From assembly GCA_963777895.1 (NCBI GenBank), contig CAVZSF010000007.1:375260-439259 (forward strand): a stretch of DNA of 64,000 bases, given 5' to 3'. The notes below the pieces were generated by a model that saw only the letters and a list, made by a program, of their open reading frames with translations, was not told the origin of the DNA and ran no database searches. The position numbers were made by a program, and so were the translations under genes. Positions 8,911 to 17,716 of this stretch are shown here, one piece after another (the stretch's first letter is position 1; each line of letters begins with the position of its first letter). Origin of the DNA: UBA2241 sp963777895. GTDB lineage: Bacteria; Actinomycetota; Thermoleophilia; UBA2241.

Positions 8911-10340
8911 AGCTCGGAGAGCCGGCCCGACGCCACGAGCTCGCACAGCGGCTCGAGGTCGGGCGGCAACGAGTCACCCTCGGCCATGAACGCGACGCGC
9001 TCGCGCGTGAGCGCGAGCAGGCGGCGCGTCCCCTGGCCGAGGGGGTGGCCGCCGCGCAGCTCGACGGCCTGCGCCGCGACCAGCAGCTCGATGGCGAGGA
9101 GCCGCTCGCCGAGGCCGACCATGTCGGCCAGCCGGCGAGCGCCGAGCGGCGCCATCGTCATCCTGTCCTCGATGCCCTCGGCGCCGGTCGTGCTCACGAC
9201 CTCGAACGAGACCGGCTGAGCGAGCAGCCGCGCCTCGGCGGCTACCGCCTCCGCACTGATGGCGTAGTGTGAGAGACCGCTCTCCACCGTGCTCGGCTTG
9301 GGCGCAAGGCCGGTGGCCAAGCCCGACCAGGGGCGGTCGAGCAGCTTGAGGGTCTGCTCCGCGGCGCTCGTGAGCAGCGGCGCGAGGGCGATCCGGGCGT
9401 AGTCGATCGCGGCCGCGAGCGGCAGGACCTCGAAGGCGCTCGCCGAGATGATGCGGTCGTCGTCGGCGAGCACCAGAGGGTTGTTCTGGGCCGCGTTGAG
9501 CTCGACTGCGAGCACCTCGGCGACGTGCGCCAGGGCGTCCCGCGCGGCGCCCTGCTGGGAGGCCATGTTGCGGAAGGTCAACGGATCCTGCAGGTTGCGC
9601 GCGGCCCCGGCCTTGAGCACGTAGCTGCCGTCGAGCAGGCGGCGGAGCGTCTGAAGGGCGTCGCCGAGCCCCGGATAAGGACGCGCGCCGGCGACGGCCG
9701 GGTCGAGGGCCGCGGGGTTCGCGGCGAAGGCTTCGAGGGCGAGCGCCCCGATCGCCGCCGCGGCGTCCACGAGGCGCAGCGCGTCGTCGAACGCGAGGGC
9801 GGCGAGACCCGTCGAGAAGGCGTTGTTGTTGAGGACGGCGAGCACCTCGCCCGGTGCGGGGTCGAAGCCGTCGAACACGACCAGCGCGACATCGGCGTTG
9901 GCGGCGAGGTCGGCCTGGCCGAGGGAGCCGAGCAGATGCACGGAGGGAAGCGGGCCGTGGTTGAGGAGTGCGACGACTCTGTCGGCCACCTCGGGACGCA
10001 CCCCTGGGAAGCCCGCGGCGAGGCCGTTCAGCAGGCGGAGCAGGGCCGCCCGCACCGCCTCTGGCGGCGCCGGCGGCCCCACGCCGATGCGATGGTTGTC
10101 GATCAGCCGCCGGTTGAACCAGGCCTCGTCGGCTGGGCTCACGGAGAAGCGCTTCTGGACGCCGACGCCGGTGGTCAGTCCGTAGACCGCATCGCCGCGT
10201 GCGACGGAGCGCTCAACGACGGCGCGCGCCTGCTCCATACGGCGGCGCGCGCCGTCCTCGAGTGCCACCGCCTCGCCTTCACGGGCGACGCGGACCACGT
10301 CGTCCCTGGTCAGGGAGCGGCCGTCGACGATGATCGTCAT
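8907..10340 (-). CDS. Histidine/aromatic ammonia-lyase homologue lacking the MIO triad
   Basis: Member of the HAL/PAL fold, 477 residues from ATG 10340; the frame stays open upstream, but homology begins here. Known enzymes make an MIO electrophile from Ala-Ser-Gly in a GSVGASGDLAPLAH context. Here that block reads LLGSLGQADLAANA (about residues 133-146): one residue shorter and without ASG. The usual QDxYSLR block is QDPLTFR, so the catalytic Tyr is also gone. By contrast the N-terminal YGLTTGVG, QNNPLV and GIEDRMTM regions remain. This suggests lost or changed chemistry. It is convergent with the importer, sharing a CTAG at the stops, and divergent from the VanX-like gene. Confidence 0.82.
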   Translation of the reverse strand: MTIIVDGRSLTRDDVVRVAREGEAVALEDGARRRMEQARAVVERSVARGDAVYGLTTGVGVQKRFSVSPADEAWFNRRLIDNHRIGVGPPAPPEAVRAALLRLLNGLAAGFPGVRPEVADRVVALLNHGPLPSVHLLGSLGQADLAANADVALVVFDGFDPAPGEVLAVLNNNAFSTGLAALAFDDALRLVDAAAAIGALALEAFAANPAALDPAVAGARPYPGLGDALQTLRRLLDGSYVLKAGAARNLQDPLTFRNMASQQGAARDALAHVAEVLAVELNAAQNNPLVLADDDRIISASAFEVLPLAAAIDYARIALAPLLTSAAEQTLKLLDRPWSGLATGLAPKPSTVESGLSHYAISAEAVAAEARLLAQPVSFEVVSTTGAEGIEDRMTMAPLGARRLADMVGLGERLLAIELLVAAQAVELRGGHPLGQGTRRLLALTRERVAFMAEGDSLPPDLEPLCELVASGRLSEL

Positions 10341-10469
10341 GGCGTCTCTATACCACGTTGGGCGCCGCGAGAGCCCCCGAACGGCCGGCGACAGGCGACG
10401 GACGACCAGGGATGACCGGCCCTGCGCGCCTCGCGATGGTGCGAGAGCGAGGGGGTGTAGCATCGCGCC

Positions 10470-11264
10470 GTGGCCGGCCTGCTGATCTCGCTCTTCCTCT
10501 TGCTCAGCTTCGAGCAGCCCGGGCCGGCCGCTTCCGTCCCGCCGGTCACAGCCAACCAGTACGGTCTCGCCGTGGTGACGAGCCCCGCCACCTACCGTGC
10601 GCTCGCCCGTGACGACCATGGCCGCTACCTCGTCGACCTGCGGCGTTTCGTGCCCGGCCTGCGCCTGGACCTCGCCTACGCGCGCGCCGACAACGTGACC
10701 GGCCGCCGCCTCTACGACGTCGCGCGCGCCTACGCGACGGTGGAGACGGCCGAGGCCCTGCGCCGCGCGCAGCGCGAGCTGGCGGCGCAGGGCCTCGGCC
10801 TCAAGATCTGGGACGCCTACCGGCCGTACGCGGCGACGCTCGCCCTCTGGGACGTGGTGCAGGACCGGCGCTTCGCCGCGCCGCCCACGTCCGGATCGCT
10901 GCACAACCGGGGCTGCGCGCTCGACCTCACGCTCGTGCGACGTGACGGCGTCGAGCTCGAGATGCCCACGGCCTTTGACACCTTCGGGCCGCGCGCCGGC
11001 CACGCCTATCGGGATCTGCCCGAAGCCGTCCTGCGGCGTCGTGCGCTTCTGCGCGCCGTGCTGGAACGGCACGGCCTGGGGGCGCTCGCCGAGGAGTGGT
11101 GGCACTACCAGGACGCGAGACTCGGCCTCCGCCTCCCGCTCGACATCGCGATCGGGCGTCTTGCCGCCGTGCCGCTGCCGGTCGACGTCTGGCTGCGCTA
11201 CCCGCCCGTCGTCCGCCTCGCCGTGCTGGCCGAGCGGTGGGAGCTTCTGGCGGAGGCAGCGTGA
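10470..11264 (+). CDS. D-Ala-D-Ala dipeptidase, VanX/DdpX type, exported
   Basis: Zinc dipeptidase of family M15D, which splits D-Ala-D-Ala. The zinc and catalytic motifs are intact: SLHNRGCALDLT (His near 145, Asp near 152) and EEWWHY (Glu near 209, His near 212). About 25 N-terminal hydrophobic residues look like a signal peptide or membrane anchor, so it probably acts outside the membrane, unlike the cytoplasmic VanX of resistance operons. No vanH or vanA neighbours exist, so peptidoglycan-peptide turnover fits better than glycopeptide resistance. GTG start at 10470, with a purine-rich stretch about 13 bases upstream. 264 residues. Confidence 0.88.
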   Translation: MAGLLISLFLLLSFEQPGPAASVPPVTANQYGLAVVTSPATYRALARDDHGRYLVDLRRFVPGLRLDLAYARADNVTGRRLYDVARAYATVETAEALRRAQRELAAQGLGLKIWDAYRPYAATLALWDVVQDRRFAAPPTSGSLHNRGCALDLTLVRRDGVELEMPTAFDTFGPRAGHAYRDLPEAVLRRRALLRAVLERHGLGALAEEWWHYQDARLGLRLPLDIAIGRLAAVPLPVDVWLRYPPVVRLAVLAERWELLAEAA

Positions 11265-11428
11265 AGGCTACGAAGTAGGTAGCGGAAGCGCCAGAACGGC
11301 GCGATATTCGCAGCCGGCGGCACCCGGAACTGCGCAAACCTAGCGCTTCGGTCTTTTGGCGCCGTTCCCCGGAGCGAGTCTGTGGTAGCCTTCGGCGGCA
11401 GCGGTCCTCGGGGTCCCTTGGAGGCACA

Positions 11429-12856
11429 GTGGCTAAGGCACGCATCTCCTACTTGACCGGGCGAGAGAAGGATTTCGTCCACGAGAAGACGCTCGAGGTG
11501 CTGCGGGACGTGGGCGTCGCCTACAACTCGCCGCTCGCCATCGACCTGCTCGACGAAGCCGGCGCGCACGTCGACCGCGAGCGACTGACGGCGAAGCTCG
11601 ACTGGGGCCTCATCGAGCGCTGCCTGGCGACGACGCCGAAGGAGGTGCTGCTCGCCGGCCGCCGACCCGAGGACGACCACGTCCTTGGGCGCGACCCGCT
11701 GGTGACCACCAGCGACGGCATGGCGACCTACGTCTTCGACGACCTCGCCGGCACGCGTCGCGAGGGCCGGGCCGAAGATCTCGCCAGCGTCGTCCGCCTC
11801 AGCGACGCGCTGCCCGCGATCGACGTCATCTGGCCTTCGCCGCAGACGTCGGACCTCGATCCCCGCACCATGCCTCTCGAGATGCAGGCGATCTGCCTGC
11901 GCAACACGACGAAGCACGTGCAGGACGAGGTCCGCGAGCAGGAGCTCGTCGAGCCCATCGTCGCGATCTACGAGGCGGCCGCGGGAGCGAAGCTCACCGA
12001 GCGGCCGCTCTTCTCGGTGACCAACTGCACGATCGCCCCCCTGCAGCACGACCGCGAGATGACCGAGGCCAGCTTGAAGCTGTGCCGTCTCGGGGTGCCG
12101 ATCTATGTGCTGCCGATGCCGCAGACGGGGACCACGGGGCCGATGAGCGTGCTGGGCACCTGCATCGTGCACATGGCCGAGCTGCTCTCGGGCGTCGTGC
12201 TCTTCCAGCTGGCCCACCCCGGCTGTGCCGTGATCGCCGGCGTCGGCGCCGCCGTCGCCGAGATGCGCAGCGGTCTCTATCTGGCGGGCGCGCCCGAGAT
12301 CGGCCTCATCAATCTGATCTGCATCGAGATGAGCAAGCGCTACGGCCTCCTGACCCAGGCGACCGGCATCTCGACCGACGCCAAGGCCTGCGACCTGCAG
12401 GCCGGGTCGGAAGGCGGCATGAGCGGACTCGTGGCCGCCTTGGCGGGGGCCGACTCGCTCGTCGCGAACGGCACCGTCGACAGCGTGAACAGCGAGAGCG
12501 TCGCCAAGCTCGTCCTCGACTGCGATCAGCTCGGCGCGATCCGCCGCTACGTGCGGGAGGACCCGATCGACGAGGCCACCGCCCTGATCGACGACATCAA
12601 GGAGGTCGGGATCGGCGGCCACTACCTGGGGCGCAGGAGCACGCGCACGTTCTACCGCGCCGGCGAGGTGTGGCAGCCGGACGTCTTCCAGCGCGAGAGC
12701 TTCGAGGACTGCGCCGGGACATCGCTCGTCGAACGCGCGCTGGTGCGCGCGGACGAGCTGCTCGCGACGCACCAGGTCCCCCCGCTGCCCGACGACGCCG
12801 AGCGCGAGATCGCCGCGATCATCGCCCGGCAGGCGGCGCATTCCCAGGCGGTATGA
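11429..12856 (+). CDS. MttB-superfamily methyltransferase, paralogue 3
   Basis: 475-residue member of the MttB/COG5598 superfamily, in a different subgroup from paralogues 1 and 2: it opens with ISYLTGREKDFVHEKTLEVL. Family marks are GTTGPMSVLG near residue 234, STDAKACDLQ and the C-terminal VGIGGHYLGRRST. GGAGG just upstream of GTG 11429 fixes the start. There is no in-frame amber codon. It is the first gene of a tight run of six: stop and start overlap by four bases with the next paralogue. No corrinoid protein is nearby, so either the corrinoid partner is encoded elsewhere or the protein does not use one. Confidence 0.88.
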   Translation: MAKARISYLTGREKDFVHEKTLEVLRDVGVAYNSPLAIDLLDEAGAHVDRERLTAKLDWGLIERCLATTPKEVLLAGRRPEDDHVLGRDPLVTTSDGMATYVFDDLAGTRREGRAEDLASVVRLSDALPAIDVIWPSPQTSDLDPRTMPLEMQAICLRNTTKHVQDEVREQELVEPIVAIYEAAAGAKLTERPLFSVTNCTIAPLQHDREMTEASLKLCRLGVPIYVLPMPQTGTTGPMSVLGTCIVHMAELLSGVVLFQLAHPGCAVIAGVGAAVAEMRSGLYLAGAPEIGLINLICIEMSKRYGLLTQATGISTDAKACDLQAGSEGGMSGLVAALAGADSLVANGTVDSVNSESVAKLVLDCDQLGAIRRYVREDPIDEATALIDDIKEVGIGGHYLGRRSTRTFYRAGEVWQPDVFQRESFEDCAGTSLVERALVRADELLATHQVPPLPDDAEREIAAIIARQAAHSQAV

Positions 12857-14316
12857 GCCGGCCCTCGATCAGCTACCTCAGCAGGCGCGAGCGCGACTTC
12901 GTCCACGAGCAGGTCGTGCGCGTTCTCGAGGAGGTCGGCGTCGGTTACAACACGCCGGCCGCCATCGAGCTGCTGGAGGAGGCCGGCGCATCCGTCGACC
13001 GCGAGCGCCTCACGGCCAAGCTGCCGTGGGATCTGGTGGAGGGCTGCCTGAAGACGGCACCGCGCCAGGTGCTGCTGGCCGGGCGCGACCCGTCCCGCGA
13101 CGTGGTCGTCGGCGACGGGTCGCTCACGTTCTGCACCGACGGCACCGGCACCTACATGCTCGACGACGTCACCGGGGAGCGCAGCGAGGGTTCGGCGGCG
13201 GCTCTGCGGCAGGTGATGCGTCTCTTCGACGCCTTGCCACAGGTCGACTATGCCTGGCCGTCGATCTCGGCCCGCGACCTCGACCCCCTGACCGCGGGCC
13301 TCGAGCTCGAGGCCATCTCTCTCGCGAACATGAGCAAGCACCTGCAGGACGAGGTGCGCGAGCCGGAGCACGCCGCCCCGCTGATCGAGATCTTCGAGGC
13401 GGTCGCGGGCGCTTCGCTGCGCGACCGCCCCATCTTCTCGACGATCGACTGCACGGTCGCGCCCCTGCAGCACGAGCGTGCCATGACCGAAGCCACCATG
13501 CAGCTGGTCGCGGCGGGCGTCCCCGTGCTCGTCCTGCCGATGCCGCTCGCCGGGACGACCGCGCCGATCACCGTGCTCGGCACCTGCATCGTCCTGATGG
13601 CCGAGCTGCTCTCGGCGGTGACGCTCTTCCAGCTCGTGCGCCCCGGCTGCCCCCTGGTCGCCGGTGTCGGCGCCGGCGTGGCCGACATGCGCAGCGGCCT
13701 GTATCTGGCGGGCACGCCGGAGTGCGCCCTCATCAACGTAGCGGGCATCGAGATGTCGCACTTCTACGGCCTGCCGGTCATGGGCAGCGCGGGGTCCGGC
13801 GACGCCAAGGTGAGCGACCACCAGGCCGGTGCCGAGGCCATGCTCACGGGGATCGCCTGCGCTCTGGCCGGGGCCGACACGATGCTGGCGTTCGGCCTCG
13901 TCGACGGGGCGCAGTCGGTCAGCCTTGCGACCACGGTGCTCGACTGCGACACGGTCGACGCGATCGAGCGCGTGCGCCGCGAGCAGCCGGTCGACGCCGC
14001 GGCGGCCCTCATGGACGACCTCCTCGAGGTCGGCATCGGCGGCCACTTCCTGGGCCGGCGCAGCACCCGCGAGCGCGCCCGCGCCGGTGAGCTCTGGTGG
14101 CCGTCCCTCTGGCAGCGGCAGACCTTCGACCAGCACGCGGGAAGGCGGCTCGTCGACGAGGCGGCGGCCAGAGCCGACGAGCTGCTGGCCGCTCACGAGG
14201 TGCCGCCGCTGGCCGACGACGTCGTGCGCGAGATCGACGACGTGATCGCACGGTACGCGCGCAGCGTCGGGGCGCCCCTCGATCGCGTGCCCTGGCTGCC
14301 GGAGCGCGTGCGATGA
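12853..14316 (+). CDS. MttB-superfamily methyltransferase, paralogue 4
   Basis: 487-residue paralogue that starts at ATG 12853, overlapping the previous stop (ATGA). The frame stays open upstream, but the ISYLSRRERDFVHEQ opening aligns with its neighbour's N-terminus and sets the start. Family segments are GTTAPITVLG, the GSGDAKVSDHQAG block and VGIGGHFLGRRST. It differs from paralogues 3 and 5 in keeping SGDAK rather than STDAK or SADAK and in lacking the Cys that follows, so substrate preference may differ. Translation is probably coupled on both sides, because the acetyltransferase ATG again overlaps its stop. Confidence 0.88.
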   Translation: MSRPSISYLSRRERDFVHEQVVRVLEEVGVGYNTPAAIELLEEAGASVDRERLTAKLPWDLVEGCLKTAPRQVLLAGRDPSRDVVVGDGSLTFCTDGTGTYMLDDVTGERSEGSAAALRQVMRLFDALPQVDYAWPSISARDLDPLTAGLELEAISLANMSKHLQDEVREPEHAAPLIEIFEAVAGASLRDRPIFSTIDCTVAPLQHERAMTEATMQLVAAGVPVLVLPMPLAGTTAPITVLGTCIVLMAELLSAVTLFQLVRPGCPLVAGVGAGVADMRSGLYLAGTPECALINVAGIEMSHFYGLPVMGSAGSGDAKVSDHQAGAEAMLTGIACALAGADTMLAFGLVDGAQSVSLATTVLDCDTVDAIERVRREQPVDAAAALMDDLLEVGIGGHFLGRRSTRERARAGELWWPSLWQRQTFDQHAGRRLVDEAAARADELLAAHEVPPLADDVVREIDDVIARYARSVGAPLDRVPWLPERVR

Positions 14317-14858
14317 GCGTCCGCCACCCTGCGAACGATCGCCGCGACGCCGGCGAGCCTGCGAAGCACCGGCGCGACGCCGCCGGCGTGACGATCGCGC
14401 CCTCCACCGACGTCGAGGCCATCCGTCGTCTGGGCATCGCCGCCGGCCTTGAAGACACCGGCCGCGAGGGCGAGCGGTTCGCGGCCGCCTGGCTGGCGCA
14501 CGACCGAACCGGGCGTGCCGTGGGCGCGGTGGCGCTCGAGCGCTGCGGCGGTCTCGACCTGGTGGACTGGATGTCGGTCGACGAGGCCGCGCGCGGCCGT
14601 GGGGTCGGAGCACGTCTCCTGCGAGCACTCGAGGACGAGGCGCGCGCCCGCGGTGTGCGGCGTCTCTACGCGACGGCGCGCGCTCCCGGCTTCTTCCTCG
14701 CTAACGGCTACGTGGAGCTCCCCGACGGCGAGGTGTCCCGCTTCCTGGTCGGCGATTGCGTGACCTGCCCGCAGTTCCAACGGGGCTGCGAGCCTCGGCC
14801 GATGGCCAAGGACCTGGGCCCGGCCGCCGGTGACGCCGGCACACCTGGGGAGGCCTGA
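14313..14858 (+). CDS. GNAT acetyltransferase with C-terminal Cys motif
   Basis: 181 residues. The central acetyl-CoA-binding core is clear: SVDEAARGRGVGARLLRALEDEARARG, given here as positions 92-118, with the RGRGVGA pyrophosphate loop, then an LYATAR strand and the FFLANGY end of the GNAT fold. After the fold comes CVTCPQFQRGCEPRPM, a three-Cys motif that could hold a metal. The gene lies between two MttB paralogues, with its ATG overlapping the upstream stop and its stop two bases before the next ATG, so it is made with them. A role acting on the same substrates or proteins is inference; no specific function can be named. Confidence 0.75.
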   Translation: MSVRHPANDRRDAGEPAKHRRDAAGVTIAPSTDVEAIRRLGIAAGLEDTGREGERFAAAWLAHDRTGRAVGAVALERCGGLDLVDWMSVDEAARGRGVGARLLRALEDEARARGVRRLYATARAPGFFLANGYVELPDGEVSRFLVGDCVTCPQFQRGCEPRPMAKDLGPAAGDAGTPGEA

Positions 14859-14860
14859 GG

Positions 14861-16282
14861 ATGGCGCGTATCACGCTCGAGTTCCTCTCGCAGGCCGACC
14901 GCGAGACGATCCACGAGCAGACCGTCAGGCTGCTCGAGGAGGTGGGCGTCGCCTACAACACCCCGTCACTGACGGACCTGCTGGTGGACGCCGGCGCCGT
15001 CGTCGACCGCGAGCGCCTGCGGGCGAAGCTCCCGTGGGCGCTCGTCGAGCGCTGCCTGGCGCAGCTGCCGGACACGATCCTTCTTGCGGGACGCGAGCCG
15101 GCCTTCGACCGCGTCGTCGGCGGCGAGCGCATGCTCTGCACGACGGACGGCGCCGCCACCTACATGCTCGACGACCTCACCGGCGAGCGGCACGAAGGCA
15201 CGCACGAGGACCTGCGGCGCATGACGAGGCTGTTCGACGCGCTTCCCGAGGTCGACTTCGTCTGGCCCACGATCACGCCGGGCGACGTCGACCAGCGGGC
15301 CGGCAACCTGTTCAACGCCCGCATCATGTTCGAGCACGGGCGCAAGCACCTGTGTGACGAGGTGCGCACGCCCGAGCAGGCGCCGGTCTTCCTCGAGATG
15401 CTCGAGGCGATCGCCGGCGCCCCGCTCAAGCAACGCCCCATCTACTCGATGACGAACTGCACCATCGCACCCCTCCAGCACGACGCGGAGATGACCGCGG
15501 CGCACATCGCGCTCGCGAAGGCGGGCCTGCCCGTCTTCGTCCTGCCCATGCCGCAGATGGGGACGACCGGTCCTATGAGCGTGCTCGGCACCTGCGTGCT
15601 CAACATGGCCGAGCTGCTCAGCGCGGTCGTCCTCTTCCAGCTCGGCGCGCCGGGCTGCCCGATGGTCTCGGGCGTGGGCTCGGCCGTGGCCGAGATGCGC
15701 AGCGGGCTCTACCTCGCCGGCACGCCCGAAGACGCCCTCATCAACATGATCTGCATCGAGATGAGCCTGTTCTACGGGATGCGCACGCAGGGCAGCGGCG
15801 TGAGCGCCGACGCCAAGGCCTGCAACCTCCAGGCCGGGGCCGAGGGCATGATGACGGGACTGGCCTGCGCCCTCGCCGGCTGCGACGTCCTGCTCACGTT
15901 CGGCATCCTCGACAGCGCCCAGACGGCGAGCCTCGCCAAGACCGTGCTCGACGCCGACACGGTCGGCGCGATCCGGCGCTTCCTTCGCGAGGACTCCGTC
16001 GACGAGACCCGTGCCCTCATGGACGACATCGCCGCGGTGGGGCCCGGCGGCCACTATCTGTCGCGGCGCAGCACGAGGGAGTTCCATCGTGCCGGGGAGC
16101 TCTGGCAGCCGGCGGTGTGGCGCCGCGAACCCTTCGCGGCGTACGCGGGCCGGTCGCTGGTGGAGGACGCCGCGGCTCGCGCCGAGCAGTTGATCGCCGA
16201 GAACGACGTGCCGCCGCTCCCGGAGGACGTCGCGCGGCACTGCGACAAGCTGATCGACGACTACCTCGCGCGGCAGGCCTGA
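14861..16282 (+). CDS. MttB-superfamily methyltransferase, paralogue 5
   Basis: 473-residue paralogue closest to paralogues 3 and 4. It opens with ITLEFLSQADRETIHEQTV and has GTTGPMSVLG in mid-protein, VSADAKACNLQAG and VGPGGHYLSRRST near the end. GGAGGCCTGAGG just before ATG 14861 is the ribosome site. No amber codon is present. It completes a set of three paralogues interrupted only by the acetyltransferase. This arrangement suggests local duplication followed by divergence, for instance onto several related methylated amines (inference). The next gene starts 19 bases downstream. Confidence 0.88.
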   Translation: MARITLEFLSQADRETIHEQTVRLLEEVGVAYNTPSLTDLLVDAGAVVDRERLRAKLPWALVERCLAQLPDTILLAGREPAFDRVVGGERMLCTTDGAATYMLDDLTGERHEGTHEDLRRMTRLFDALPEVDFVWPTITPGDVDQRAGNLFNARIMFEHGRKHLCDEVRTPEQAPVFLEMLEAIAGAPLKQRPIYSMTNCTIAPLQHDAEMTAAHIALAKAGLPVFVLPMPQMGTTGPMSVLGTCVLNMAELLSAVVLFQLGAPGCPMVSGVGSAVAEMRSGLYLAGTPEDALINMICIEMSLFYGMRTQGSGVSADAKACNLQAGAEGMMTGLACALAGCDVLLTFGILDSAQTASLAKTVLDADTVGAIRRFLREDSVDETRALMDDIAAVGPGGHYLSRRSTREFHRAGELWQPAVWRREPFAAYAGRSLVEDAAARAEQLIAENDVPPLPEDVARHCDKLIDDYLARQA

Positions 16283-16301
16283 GGAGCAGGGTCGCGCGCA
16301 G

Positions 16302-17045
16302 GTGGAGCGCGGACGCACAGTGGACGGGCCTGAGGTCCTCGAGCGCGCTGAGGGGCGCTGCGGCGAGCTCGTGCTCCGCCGCAGCGCCGGCGACCTCGAG
16401 GTCATCGCCGACGGCACCTTCCTGATCTCCGGCGCGAACGCGGCCTCGAGCGAGGCGCTGGTCGGCGCGGCGCTGCCGTTCCTGCGGGAGCGCCGCGGCG
16501 TCCGCGAGCGCGAGGCGGATCCTGGCGGGCCTGCGGAGCTCGACGTGCTTATCGGCGGGCTCGGCTTGGGCTACGCCCTCGACGTCGCCCTGGCCGAGCC
16601 CGCCGTACGGCACGTCACGGTCGTCGAGTACGAGCCGCTGATCGTGGACTGGTTCCGGCGCTACGGGGAGGGGCGCGCGGAGCGGCTCGCCGCAGGCGAA
16701 GCCGCCGGGCGCGCCCGCGTCGTCGTGCGCGACGTCGCCGACGTGCTGCGCGCGGGTCCCGCGACCTTCGATCTCATCGCGCTCGACACCGACAACGGCC
16801 CCGACTGGCTGCTGCGCGCCGCCAACGCCGGGCTCTACGACGCGGCCGGCGTCGCGCTCGCCGCCGCCGCCCTCCGGCCGGGCGGCGCCGCCGTCTTCTG
16901 GTCGCCGGAGCGCTACGACTGGTTCGCCGAGCGGCTGCGGCCGGCCTTCGCGGCGGTCCACGAGGTCATGGCCCACGACGTGGTCGGCGGGCGCCGCCAC
17001 GCGTACATCATGTACGTGGGCCTGCGGGGTAGACTACGGGCATGA
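16302..17045 (+). CDS. Spermidine-synthase-like SAM-fold protein
   Basis: 247 residues with a Rossmann fold of the spermidine synthase type. GGLGLGYALD near residue 85 is the nucleotide loop, VEYEP near 108 is the acidic strand end, and ALDTDNGPDWLL is the characteristic later motif. Classical SpeE enzymes carry extra polyamine-binding residues that are not obvious here, so a general methyl- or aminopropyl-transferase is a safer name. It follows the last MttB paralogue by 19 bases, so it is probably in that transcript; a link to amine or methyl metabolism is plausible but unproven. GTG start at 16302. Confidence 0.72.
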   Translation: MERGRTVDGPEVLERAEGRCGELVLRRSAGDLEVIADGTFLISGANAASSEALVGAALPFLRERRGVREREADPGGPAELDVLIGGLGLGYALDVALAEPAVRHVTVVEYEPLIVDWFRRYGEGRAERLAAGEAAGRARVVVRDVADVLRAGPATFDLIALDTDNGPDWLLRAANAGLYDAAGVALAAAALRPGGAAVFWSPERYDWFAERLRPAFAAVHEVMAHDVVGGRRHAYIMYVGLRGRLRA

Positions 17046-17070
17046 CGCCCGCGCCTCCCGCCGCCGCCTC

Positions 17071-17697
17071 GTGAACGGAGCCGACCTCCTCGCCCTCTTC
17101 CCGCTCGAGCTGGTGCTTGTGCCCGGCGAGGTCGTGCCGCTGCACATCTTCGAGGAGCGCTACAAGCTGCTCGTCAACGAGCGCCGCGACGGGGCGAGCG
17201 AGTTCGGCATCGTCCTGAACGAGGACTCGTCCGTGCACGAGGTCGGCTGCAGGGCCGTGGTCGCGGAGGTGCTCGAGGAGCTCGATGACGGACACCTGAA
17301 CATCCTCGTCGAGGGTCGCGAGCGCTTCCGGCTGCTCGAGCTGATCGAGCCGGACGACCCCGAGCTGTTCTATCTCAGCGGCCGCGTCGAACCGATGGAC
17401 GATCTCGACGACGAACCGTCGGACGAGCTCGTCCACGACGTCCTCGAGGTCTTCCGCCGCATGCTGGTGCTCATGGAGGTCGAACAGCCGCGGATGCCGA
17501 CCGGCGAAGGTCCGCTCTCCTTCCGCCTGGTCGCCGCCGTCGACTTCGGCACGGCGCTGAAACAGCAACTGCTGGAGACGCTTTCGGAGCGTAACCGGCT
17601 GGAGACGCTGCAGACGGTGATGGAGACGCTCATCCCGCGGCTCGAGCTGCGCAAGAGCCGCGAGGACGCGATCCGCGGCAACGGCAAGGGCTACTGA
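17071..17697 (+). CDS. LON substrate-binding (N-terminal) domain protein
   Basis: 208-residue stand-alone LON-N domain without the AAA or protease domains of Lon. The diagnostic opening is LFPLELVLVPGEVVPLHIFEERYK, given as positions 10-33. Proteins of this kind are common in bacteria and their role is poorly defined; substrate recognition is the usual guess. GTG 17071 is used because the only nearby upstream ATG (17042) runs into a stop after ten codons. It is the last gene of the run that begins at 11429, 25 bases after the spermidine-synthase-like gene, and is convergent with the quinone reductase. Confidence 0.85.
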   Translation: MNGADLLALFPLELVLVPGEVVPLHIFEERYKLLVNERRDGASEFGIVLNEDSSVHEVGCRAVVAEVLEELDDGHLNILVEGRERFRLLELIEPDDPELFYLSGRVEPMDDLDDEPSDELVHDVLEVFRRMLVLMEVEQPRMPTGEGPLSFRLVAAVDFGTALKQQLLETLSERNRLETLQTVMETLIPRLELRKSREDAIRGNGKGY

Positions 17698-17716
17698 GCC
17701 GAAACGTCAGAGGCTT

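Noticed and set aside
10470..11264. Glycopeptide-resistance gene vanX
   Set aside because: The enzyme family fits, but there is no vanH or vanA ligase, no VanRS pair beside it, and the protein has an export signal, so cell-wall peptide turnover is more likely.
176..16282. Pyrrolysine in the MttB homologues
   Set aside because: None of the five genes contains an in-frame amber codon, and no pyl genes are visible, so these are the non-pyrrolysine type.
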